64,000 nucleotides of DNA from Mya arenaria. Taxonomy: Eukaryota; Mollusca; Bivalvia; Myida; Myidae. The number at the start of each line of letters is the position of its first letter. The stretch's first letter is position 1. Shown one piece after another: positions 9,539-18,609 of the stretch. The notes beneath the pieces were generated by a model that had not been told where the DNA came from, did no database searches, and worked only from the letters and a program-made list of their open reading frames with translations. The position numbers were made by a program, and so were the translations under genes. The stretch spans positions 9,734,700 through 9,798,699 of the forward strand of contig NC_069130.1 of NCBI RefSeq assembly GCF_026914265.1, in the 5' to 3' direction.

Positions 9539-11553
9539 TATTGTTTTCAGGTGCACAGCCATTACAAGCTGCACCATGCACTAAGATAATTAATGGTGAC
9601 TCAGACGATCCCATCATCAGTGTGAAGCTCGGGGACCAGGTGGCAACCACTGATACAGAGCGGGGAATTGGCCCTGATATCACCAAGTTGCAGGTTGGTT
9701 TTTTGCTCAACTATTGAAAGAATAGGGAGAGCTATGCTACAAAACTTTTAATTTTAGGTAATTATCTCAGCAAACGCATTATTTTTTACATTACCCCTCT
9801 GGAAAAAAACAACAGGTGAAGGTCATGGTTACTTTTACAATAAAGTATTTAGGTGCTTTTGTTTTGAATCAAAAGGTTTTGAATGACATGCTGTAAACAA
9901 ATTAACTATTACTGAATTTTGTATTCCTAAATATGCTCAAGCAAAATAATCAAAGCCAACTATGCACTTTAAAGGTACTTGCTCATGTTTTTGGACCAAA
10001 ATTTAATTTTCCCAGCAATGCATTTGAAAACACTAATTTTATCTTTATTTTACTCTATGATATCGAAATTGCAGAGAAAAAAAATTACAGTTATAGTATA
10101 AAAAATTATTAGAATAAAGGCCTTTATCACAAGGCCACCAGGACTTTCACGAAAGTGGTAGATACATGTAATTTGACCTTTTAACAATACAGTATTTACA
10201 ACATGAGATAATGTCAATAAAAGAAATGAGGCAACAACTAATTAATAATTAAGTCAAGTTGTGATTATATTAAAGCTTTTTTGACACTATGACTAATGAG
10301 AATTGAGGTCTTCAAAAAGGAAATTTGAGCAAATTTTATCTTTCCCTGAAGGGTTCCAGCTTTTGGTATCTTAGTTTTAACAAGCTTTTAAACAAATGAT
10401 TTGCCACACCTTATTTCTTCATTCAAAAAAAGTGCATTTTTCAAAAGCATGGGCAGGAACCTTTAATAATCATTAATGACTTAGAATATATATATTATAT
10501 TAGGCCTAATTTACTTTATCTCATGTTTTATTTGTATCTGACACAGATCATTATGCTTATTAGTCGGATTTTTCATTGAAAAATTACGGGGATGAAAAAT
10601 CACGGGTGTATGAATGATATCTGTGAGAAGTATAAATAAGGGTCTTTTTGGTTAAAAATACAAGCTCACTAGCTCAAATCCTAGGTTTGCAAAATTGCAT
10701 CGTCAAATAAAAAAATCCAGCTTTAATGCGGCGTTGCCGCATTGGCGTCTTGTTGTTTCCTGTTAAAATGAAGTAACTGTGAATAAGTGTTGTGTATGTA
10801 TTTCTTTTTTGTTTCTTTTAGATCAAAGCAACGGCAAACCTATCTTTACTGGAGACAGAACATAAACAAAACATCTGCCAAGAAGCCATGTGTTCTCAAG
10901 CTGTAAACAATGAAACTTTTGTGGGAGTATTATATGACAAAGATGTTGATTTGAACCAGAAGCATCCACCAAAAAAACAAGATAAAGCTGACAAAAAACA
11001 ATTACATTCTGCATCAAATCATGAAGTACACATCCCACATGAGAACATACAGAATTTGAGAGAGACAAAAACTCCAAACACTTCTGTATGTGACACCAAT
11101 GAACAAATTGGAAATGAAGGAGAATTCAATGAAATACTAAGAGCTGTGTCCCTCCAAAATACTAATGACAATAGCGTTGATAAAAGCAAAGACCAAGGGA
11201 AGAAGGTTGCTGAAGACATAGACACGTGGAATGCTGTTGCGCAAGGCATACACAAGAATGCTGTTGTCAAGGGGAAGAAGGTTGCTGAAGACATAGACAA
11301 GGGAAATGCTGTTGCCCAAGGAATACACAAGGGGAATGCTGTTGTCAAAGGGAAGAAGGTTGCTGAAGACATAGACACGGGGAATTCTGTTGCCCAAGGC
11401 ATAGACAAAGGGAATGCTGTTGTCAAAGGGAAGCAGGGTTTATTTTCGGCAATATTAATAGATGGTATTCAGTCATGTCATAAAGATTCTTTTTTTCCCA
11501 ATCCCAATCTGGAGTTCCAAAATTTTCGAAGGAAAAAAAAGAAAAAAAAATGA
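9539..11553 (+). CDS. Candidate chimeric gene: PSMC2 exon-5-derived exon joined to a novel repeat exon
   Basis: Exon A is a copy of PSMC2 exon 5 with its acceptor (TTATTGTTTTCAG, itself tandemly duplicated as a 25-bp unit), starting at 9539 or 9564 depending on which AG is used and ending at 9693 before GTTGGT. Against PSMC2 it lacks 2 codons (KY) and 8 codons (QFAKFVVD), both in frame, and has no stop. Exon B starts after TTTCTTTTAG at 10822 in the same phase and stays open to 11553. It encodes a Lys/Asn/Gln-rich leader followed by three copies of a 25-26-residue unit [20 protein letters not shown], spaced 75 and 78 nt. No start codon upstream of exon A is secure, because the exon-1 copy is frameshifted; the first Met in exon B is at 10888. 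It could be a real gene, a gene fragment or chance. The tail RRKKKKKK comes from an A-rich run. Confidence 0.4.
9694..10821 (+). other. Intron or spacer between the PSMC2-derived exon and the repeat exon
   Basis: AT-rich. It starts with a match (9706-9745) to the left end of the dispersed repeat at 26975-27393. Near 10725-10755 is a GCGGCGTTGCCGCATTGGCG motif, probably part of another dispersed repeat. Confidence 0.4.
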
Positions 11554-11937
11554 AAATATAAACATAACAGTTAATTCCCCTACATGCAAGCGTCAATTAC
11601 AGAGACATACAAGATGTAATATCCAGGTCACGGTGAAAGGTGGATTTTCATTGGTTGAACTATATTTTAAGCCAATCAGAGTGTAACAAAGTAAGAGTTC
11701 TTCACATTGTGTTAAAAACATGTGTCATTGTCAACAAAAGGAATAATAATATAAAGTTGACAGTAAACTATTCAGTGCAGAAGGGGATTAAAATAATAAT
11801 TACAATGATGTTAATTGTCATGCCTTACCTACATGTGTACTTAAATGTTTGACATTGACCTTCATTGCCAAATCGGAAAATGACAGAACTGAGAAGTGAA
11901 ACTGAAAGTAGACAACTTGGGTGAAATGTCTTTATTA

Positions 11938-12500
11938 TACCCCCCAAAACAAAGTTTGGGGGGGTATACTGGAATCGGGTTGTCCGTCTGTCCGTCCGTT
12001 TTTTTTTGTCCGGGATTCATCTTTGTCGTTATTGAACAAATCTTTTTCAAACTTTCAGATATTAATGGCCATGATGTAAACTTGCGCCTCTGTGAAATTG
12101 GTACGGGTCACATGACCCTGACCAGAGTTATCTCCCCTTGATGTGTTAAAGTAGGCAAAATAAGCCCTGTCCGGGATTCATCTTTGTTATTATTCAACAA
12201 ATCTTTTTCAAACTTTCAGAAATTAATGGCCATGTTGTAAACTTTCGCCTCTGTGAATTTGGTACAGGTCACATGACCCTGACTGGAGTTATCTCCCCTT
12301 GATGTGTTAAAGTAGGCAAAATAAGCCCTGTCCGGGATTCATCTTTGTTATTATTCAACAAATCTTTATCAAACTTTCAGAAATTAATGGCCATGTTGTA
12401 AACTTTCGCCTCTGTGAATTTGGTACAGGTCACATGACCCTGACTGGAGTTATCTCCCCTTGTAGGCAAAATTAGCTTTGTCCGGCCTAACTCCAGGGCA
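11938..12500. repeat. 161-bp tandem array with GGGGGTATAC start
   Basis: A leader ATACCCCCCAAAACAAAG / TTTGGGGGGGTATAC (a short inverted repeat), then GTCCGTCTGTCCGTCCG. Three units follow, beginning GTCCGGGATTCATCTTTG at 12008, 12169 and 12330; the first two are 161 bp and the last about 150 bp because ATGTGTTAAAG is missing. Units are near-identical in their GGTCACATGACCCTGA and GAGTTATCTCCCCTTG blocks. Non-coding. Confidence 0.85.
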
Positions 12501-12719
12501 AACAACCTAGACATGGAGGGGTGGGGGGTATTCGTTAGCCTATGGCTTACAGTTCTAGTTAATTACATTATTATTATTTATTTATTTTTTGATGAATGCC
12601 AAAAGGACATGTGGATGAATTATTACAAAAATTCATTCATTTGCAAGTTTGACTATTTTGAAATTGGAAGAGAAAGGAAAAATATTGATTTATTCATCCC
12701 ATTCTCTCTATGGCACTGA

Positions 12720-13400
12720 AAGTTTTAATAGACAACAGTTTTTGTATCCAATTTAAGAGAAAGATAAGCCAATTATAAAATTGACTCTGAAAAATAATTT
12801 TCTATGAAGTATTTGGTTATGCAAGTGAGTGCTTTTATTATGCAATATTACATTGTCTCATAGAAATATAAATAAAGTGTTTGAAAAAAGGGTAAACAAA
12901 GTGAACTGGACGTGGCACGTCCCCCAAATCACTTCATGAGGATAATGAAAATCCTGTGGTATGTGACCCAAATCCCCTGATATTCTAAACAAAATCCCCC
13001 CTTGGGAGCCTTTAAAAAATATGGCAGCCTGTCTTTGGTGGTTGTCTCGTCTACGTTATTTTAACACTTTTTAGTTCATTTTATTTAAATAACACAGGGC
13101 TGTTACTTTCCCTTGTATGGACAGATTTTAAAATCACTTGCTACATGTGTTCCACATACGAAGACGACGTGTCGTGTGCAAGACCCATGCCATTACCTCT
13201 AAGGTGAAAGATGCACTAAGTGTTTATTCACAAGGGAATTCTGAATATAAGGACATACCAGTGTAGGTTGTCAAGTATGGGTGGTATTTTCTTATGTTCT
13301 GAGGCAATTTAACATAACTTGACATATGTGTTTGACACGTAAAGGTAAGATCAACTTTTCATGTACTGACCTTGTTCTTAGGTCAATGTCACATTCGGGG
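12720..13400. other. Unique-looking spacer, no gene seen
   Basis: No coding region or repeat structure found. The region just after it (13405-13435) matches the right end of the dispersed repeat at 26975-27393 (TGTGACAGCTCTTGTT). Confidence 0.35.
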
Positions 13401-13569
13401 GCATTCGTCACATACTGTGACAGCTCTTGTTCATTATAGTATTATATAAATTATATCCTTTGTAATTACCGGTATTTATGAAGAATTTCTCAATTTTGCC
13501 AAAATTGACGCGAAAATTCCCAATCTCACGGGTATAGGTCATATTCCCAAAATACCGAAAATTAACCCT

Positions 13570-13686
13570 GGGAATAAGGTTGCGGAAGACATAGACCAGA
13601 GGAATGCTGTTGCCCAAAGCATAGACAAGAGGGATGCTGTTGTCAAGGGGACACCTGAGCATACAGTGTTCAAGTTGAGCTATTAG
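13570..13686 (+). other. Orphan unit of the KVAEDID repeat
   Basis: Encodes KVAEDIDQRNAVAQSIDK, then RDAVVKGTPEHTVFKLSY and a stop, on the same strand as the repeat exon 2.1 kb upstream. It is probably the last unit of the same array, split off by inserted sequence (the 161-bp array and A-rich DNA). No secure acceptor precedes it, so it may be a terminal exon or a fragment. Confidence 0.5.
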
Positions 13687-13842
13687 GATAACTGTCAGCC
13701 TTATGTCCGTCAACAGTTGCTTTAAAGATATCTTCTCTGAAACCATCAGATCAAATTCAATGAAACTTCAAAGGAAGCTCTTGGGGCGGCTTTCTATAAA
13801 AATACAAGACGTCTCTATTGACACACAACATCAAAATAGTTG

Positions 13843-14006
13843 AGTGTTGTCTAGTGGTATAAGTGTCTGCCATTCACCAAAAAAGGTTGTGGGTTCGAGC
13901 CTCACCAGGAGTACTTTTCTCATGGCCTTTCAAAAAGGACGCAGTACTGGTTTCTGACCCGGAAATGGACTTGAAAGTGATTTATATTAGCACTGAGCTG
14001 TATTTA
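13843..14006 (+). mobile_element. tRNA-derived SINE of a second type
   Basis: The head reads like a tRNA gene, with A-box-like GTCTAGTGGTATAAGTG and B box GGGTTCGAGCC. It is followed by a non-tRNA body (AGTACTTTTCTCATGGCC ... GGACTTGAAAGTGATTTATA). The head cannot fold as a proper tRNA across the A-rich middle and has no matching acceptor stem. The body abuts the C-rich TIR element. Confidence 0.6.
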
Positions 14007-14312
14007 TGCAACAGTCAATTGTAACCACGCCCCCCCCCCCCCCAGGTCCGGGGGGATAGCTGGGGAAATGGGCCTTGATTTTGCCTTCCAGGTGGCTCCG
14101 CATTGCCAGGTGAATGCGATGGTTTTGTGTTCGCAAAAATATAGCGGAGAATAGGCCTTACCTTAGGGTCTCTGGGGTGCGGGGGGATTTTACTATCTGG
14201 TCGTCCCCACAGGGCGGGGATTTTACCCGGGGTTGGCTGGACCACAAGTCAAAGTCCCCGCTATTCCCCGGAACTTGGGGGGGGGGGGGCGTGGTTACAA
14301 ATGACTGGTGCA
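14007..14312. mobile_element. C-rich TIR element family B, complete copy
   Basis: Inverted ends of at least 45 bp: left TGCAACAGTCAATTGTAACC, then a C tract, GGTCCGGGGGGATAGC; right is the complement of TGCACCAGTCATTTGTAACC, a C tract, GTTCCGGGGAATAGC. The inside is GC-rich. A half copy with the same end lies at 40612-40688. Non-coding; the open frames here are by-products of the inverted repeat. Confidence 0.75.
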
Positions 14313-14399
14313 ATGCAATCCAGGAAAAAAATAAGAATAAACCAAAACGGCTGATTTCCTGTGTTGCTTTTAAAAACACATCTCTGACTTCCTGTTTTG

Positions 14400-15022
14400 C
14401 TTAAATAAACACATCTTCGAAACTCTGAGTGGAATTAATTGAAACTTCGCTGGAAGCTTTCTAGGGTGCAGTTTAAAAATCTGATATATGCTTTTTTCTA
14501 GCTATATTTAAGATACAACAAAAACATTAACACCTGCTTTAACTTCAATAAATTCTGAGCAATATTGGATGTTAATAGTTAATTGAAAAATAAATTTATT
14601 TTTATGCATATTGTTAAAATCTCAAAACTCAACTATACAGCAGAAGTTACAGGAACAAATCTTTCTACATTATGAAGTTTAATTATCTATTTTTAGTAAC
14701 AAGAGAATAGTTTTTATACTTCATGAAGTTATTCTAATTAGTCACTTCTGACTGAAACTGAAATCAGTCTGGCTTGGTCAAAATAGGTCCAGACCGACAA
14801 ATTGCCGGTTTTTAGAAGCCCTGCTTCTGAGGTAGTTATTGTTCCTTTTATTGACGTGTAGGGTAAATTAATTATGTATATTTTTTTGTAGAATTACATT
14901 GATTTATGGTCAGTTACACACAATTGAATTTAATAATCCGACTTCAATTAAACTAGACCATTGTACAGCTTTCTTAATATCTTGCGAAATTGTAACTTCA
15001 GCTATTCATGAACAAGTTGGTA
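14400..15022. other. AT-rich stretch, no gene seen
   Basis: Flanks the LTR element. I see no coding region or defined repeat. Confidence 0.4.
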
Positions 15023-15026
15023 TTAG

Positions 15027-17532
15027 TTTTATGAGGAGAATTCTCTGTCACAACGTCTAGTTACTCAAAAGGTTGTCTCCTCAAAGGTCTGTGTGGGAGT
15101 CTTCGAACACTAATGCTAATTCAAGGAAGTCCTTGTACACCGTTTCTCAAGTTTTATTCACAAGCTGGATAACCAACATTAACTACAACATACAATGGAT
15201 AGTCCACAGATATTACTTAAAAATGGTTCTCTTAGGAGGTCCTAACCATACGGCTGTCAACTCTAGACTGATGAAAGCAAGTAACAATTTTAACAAGAAA
15301 GCTTTAGAACAAACATGGAATACCAAAGAGCATATTATTGTAACAACATATTTTAAGGCGTTCCCTTAAGGTATGTATAAAAGCAATACGTGTCAATTGA
15401 TAAACAATCATTCTTTGAATTTTGAAGGGATTACAGGAAGATAAAGCAGGAAGGATTTAATAATAGAACAAAGGTAGTTAAGATCAAATGAAGCCAAATA
15501 TGAACCTACAAGATTATTACAAACTGTTATAAATTATTCAACAAACATGTTTATAAAAGCAGTCTGGAAACAGATTGTTAAATAATCAATAATAAAATGT
15601 ACATGTTGTATTTTAACAACATGTCCAAAAGTAAACACTATTTGTAAATCAGTTTTTAAGAGGGTTCTGGCAAAGTTAGATCATAAAAGTTCCCCCGAAC
15701 TACTTTTACTTTGGGCCCCAAAGTTAAAATAGATTCCATTCAGCAGTGGGAATTTCCCTGTGTGTCAGTCTCTTTAGGGGTCAAAGGTTTTGTCCGCACA
15801 CCGATCTTGGCAGAGGAAGAGTTTGAGCTGGTGCAGCTAGGCGGAGACCTCATTGTGACTTTGATTGTTTCCACATCTTTTAATAGAGTTGGTTCTATTG
15901 TAGAAATAGTTTTAAACTCTTCGCAGGCAATCATAAGATGATTTCGTTCCCCACAGAGGATGCACGTTTGGAACTTAGACACACAATCACCCTTTCTGTG
16001 AAATATTTTACTCATGCACTTAGGACATTGAAAATCTTTTGGGATATATCCTTTCTTTCTGTATTGATGATGATTGTTTTTAAGGTTTGAGTAGTATGCA
16101 TTTAAAAAAGGTATAAATTCATCGTTTAATTCAAGGCAATATGATTGTAGAAGTTCGAAGTTGTTAACCAGTCTATTAATTTCTTCAGCTGCAGCGACAT
16201 CCTGATCATTTCCATAATATTCAACTGGATCAGTTTGTAAACATTCCACCTTTAATGAGAGTTCCATGGTATCTCTTTTGTATTGTTCATTTTCAGCAAC
16301 GAGATGTGCTATTTGCTCACCTTGTTGTTTGAGTTTTGCCTGGTCATTCTCACATTTCTCTTTGAGAGATTCAATTACCTTGTTGAAGTTGTCAGCCATG
16401 GAATTTGCTTTTGAAATCTCATCATTGATCTCATTTCGACAACAGCGTAATTCTGCTTTATATTGAAGATGTAGAAAGAGTGATTTTGGAAACAGAAATG
16501 CCAGATCTTCACTGTTAATTTCATAAAATGGTAGTTCCTGGAAGTTCTTCTTCAGAATAAAAGCGGTCATGCGATCTTGGTCTCTGGTTCTTTTATACTG
16601 GAGCTGAAGACAAGATATTTGTTGCTGACGGAAGTAACATCGCCTGGCAAAGTGTCCATACCTCCTGCAGTGGAAGCACTGTGCATTCTTGGCATGGCAA
16701 AGCATCACAGGATGGGATAGTCCACATCGTTTGCAAATAGATATTGGTGCCATTAGTTTTGGGGAATCACTCAATGGCAGGTAAAAATAAAATTTGTCCA
16801 CACAAACCTAAGTCCACAACGGATCGCTAAGGAGCTGAAAAGTCCTTACTCCGGATTACTTCCACCAATCTTTTATGAGGAGAATTCTCTGTCACAACGT
16901 CTAGTTACTCAAAAGGTTGTCTCCTCAAAGGTCTGTGTGGGAGTCTTCGAACACTAATGCTAATTCAAGGAAGTCCTTGTACACCGTTTCTCAAGTTTTA
17001 TTCACAAGCTGGATAACCAACATTAACTACAACATACAATGGATAGTCCACAGATATTACTTAAAAATGGTTCTCTTAGGAGGTCCTAACCATACGGCTG
17101 TCAACTCTAGACTGATGAAAGCAAGTAACAATTTTAACAAGAAAGCTTTAGAACAAACATGGAATACCAAAGAGCATATTATTGTAACAACATATTTTAA
17201 GGCGTTCCCTTAAGGTATGTATAAAAGCAATACGTGTCAATTGATAAACAATCATTCTTTGAATTTTGAAGGGATTACAGGAAGATAAAGCAGGAAGGAT
17301 TTAATAATAGAACAAAGGTAGTTAAGATCAAATGAAGCCAAATATGAACCTACAAGATTATTACAAACTGTTATAAATTATTCAACAAACATGTTTATAA
17401 AAGCAGTCTGGAAACAGATTGTTAAATAATCAATAATAAAATGTACATGTTGTATTTTAACAACATGTCCAAAAGTAAACACTATTTGTAAATCAGTTTT
17501 TAAGAGGGTTCTGGCAAAGTTAGATCATAAAA
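15027..17532 (-). mobile_element. Compact LTR retrotransposon, non-autonomous, young
   Basis: Two direct repeats of 662 bp (15027-15688 and 16871-17532), identical wherever I compared them, bound an internal region of about 1.2 kb. Each repeat begins TTTTATGAGG and ends GATCATAAAA, an inverted 8-bp end. A direct repeat TTAG (15023-15026, 17533-17536; 4 bp, or 5 if one A is shared) is the target duplication. The coding strand is minus, so the 5' LTR is the right one; a TATAAA and an AATAAA occur in that orientation. There is no protease, RT or integrase, so it must depend on another element. As an element it looks whole, and the matching LTRs imply a recent insertion. Confidence 0.9.
15740..16801 (-). 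CDS. Gag-like zinc-knuckle and coiled-coil protein of the LTR element
   Basis: The only protein of the element, 353 residues. The N-terminal part has two adjacent knuckles, CKRCGLSHPVMLC (a CX2CX3HX4C variant) and CFHCRRYGHFARRC (classic CX2CX4HX4C). The middle is a helical, charged, probably coiled-coil segment (about residues 110-200). The C-terminal part has a CPKC pair and a further classic knuckle, CILCGERNHLMIAC, then a Ser/Thr-rich tail. Retroviral-type Gag normally carries its knuckles only near the C-terminus, so knuckles at both ends around a coiled coil are unusual. RNA packaging in trans is an inference. Confidence 0.75.
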   Translation of the reverse strand: MDKFYFYLPLSDSPKLMAPISICKRCGLSHPVMLCHAKNAQCFHCRRYGHFARRCYFRQQQISCLQLQYKRTRDQDRMTAFILKKNFQELPFYEINSEDLAFLFPKSLFLHLQYKAELRCCRNEINDEISKANSMADNFNKVIESLKEKCENDQAKLKQQGEQIAHLVAENEQYKRDTMELSLKVECLQTDPVEYYGNDQDVAAAEEINRLVNNFELLQSYCLELNDEFIPFLNAYYSNLKNNHHQYRKKGYIPKDFQCPKCMSKIFHRKGDCVSKFQTCILCGERNHLMIACEEFKTISTIEPTLLKDVETIKVTMRSPPSCTSSNSSSAKIGVRTKPLTPKETDTQGNSHC

Positions 17533-17539
17533 TTAGAAT

Positions 17540-18000
17540 TAATATTTAGAATAAAAGAATCAGGGTCGATAGAATTTCAGACTTGATTATCAATTAAATT
17601 ATTCATTTAAAACACAGTCTATCACATTTTATCATGAAACGTGAAAAATATTTACAGCATTCTTTAGCATTTTATTAACCCGTCCCTAAGCAAAGCTAAA
17701 CCTTTGACAATATCAAATAAAGTCGGCGCCTACCCGGGTGCTTCTAGTGTGGAATTCAGAATTTCTCAAGTAGCCCCTTTGGTATTACTATCTACGAAAC
17801 GTTCAACACAGTTAGCTACCTGGATAAGGCTCGGCCAGATTCAGAGGCAAGCTTTACAAACCCCATAGCCACATCATCCCCAAATAAGACTTTCGAACCA
17901 TCCAGACAGAAAACTATACGCACTGTCATCATGAACTGTTAGTCCATTAAGTCCGCCGGAAAACCAACCCTGCTCAGGAATATATTTAACTGTTGTCATA
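17540..18000 (-). pseudogene. Possible decayed coding sequence, minus strand
   Basis: Minus-strand frames between about 18000 and 17820 give protein-like stretches in two successive frames: PMTTVKYIPEQGWFSGGLNG then, after a shift, FCLDGSKVLFGDDVAMGF and VKLASESGRALSR. No family recognised, no splice sites checked. It may be a broken exon or chance. Confidence 0.25.
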
Positions 18001-18015
18001 GGCAATGAACCCTGA

Positions 18016-18306
18016 CTAACCCCTGATTATTTATCTGCTGAAGTATTTCCCCCTGAATTAAAAGCATATCGCAAGGCTATCTTCCCCGACTGTTACATGA
18101 ACCAATGTCGGATGGAGCCCTTCCGGTTGGGTGATGATTTCCATTATTATACCTCACGCTTGCCTGATTGGTCTGACGCAGCCAGGGAACTATCTCTTAT
18201 GCACTCTTTCTGTTTACTTACTTTTTCTACCTATTCTGCAATTTCTAACCAGGCTCATGTCCCCCGGCGTTTACTTACTTTTTTTTACCTATTCTGCAAT
18301 TTCTAA
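18016..18306 (+). other. Open frame of about 97 codons, unknown
   Basis: Open on the plus strand from just after a stop at 18013. The first 60 residues look like protein (EVFPPELKAYRKAIFPDCYM, then EPFRLGDDFHYYTSRLPDW) before the frame runs into the 57-bp tandem array. The only Met near the start is at 18097. No homologue recognised. It overlaps the possible minus-strand fossil, so at most one of the two is real. Confidence 0.25.
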
Positions 18307-18440
18307 CAAGGCTCATGTCCCCCGGCGTTTACTTACTATTTCTACCTATTCTGCAATTTCTAACAAAGCTCATGTCCCCCGGCGTTGCTACCTATTCTGC
18401 AATTTCTAACAAGGCTCATGTCCCCCGGCGTTTACTTATG
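18211..18440. repeat. Tandem repeat, about 57 bp x 4
   Basis: Units contain CTATTCTGCAATTTCTAAC and GGCTCATGTCCCCCGGCGTT, with spacings of 58, 57 and 46 bp (the last lost part of the TTTACTTAC segment). Confidence 0.85.
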
Positions 18441-18609
18441 GTGGGTTAGACCTCACCTTCAGTTACGAATGGGGGCATATTGTATTTGGCTTCTACATGT
18501 GTATGCCAGCAAAACAGGACCATTAGTTTCGGAAATCTTTGGGTCTCTGACAACAGCCAGTGAGTGTTTGGACTTGAATGTGTCCGACAAGAACTCTCCT
18601 TAAGTATAA

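Noticed and set aside
11019-11426. Minus-strand 135-residue open frame
   Set aside because: Shadow of the in-phase plus-strand repeat exon; the plus frame continues in phase from the acceptor at 10821.
13843-13912. Functional tRNA gene
   Set aside because: A-rich middle, no acceptor stem, and a SINE body downstream.
14015-14404. Pro/Gly-rich open frames on both strands
   Set aside because: Generated by the C-rich terminal inverted repeats of a MITE.
15073-17213. Two identical 98-residue open frames as a duplicated gene
   Set aside because: They are the same stretch of the two LTRs, on the strand opposite to the element's protein.
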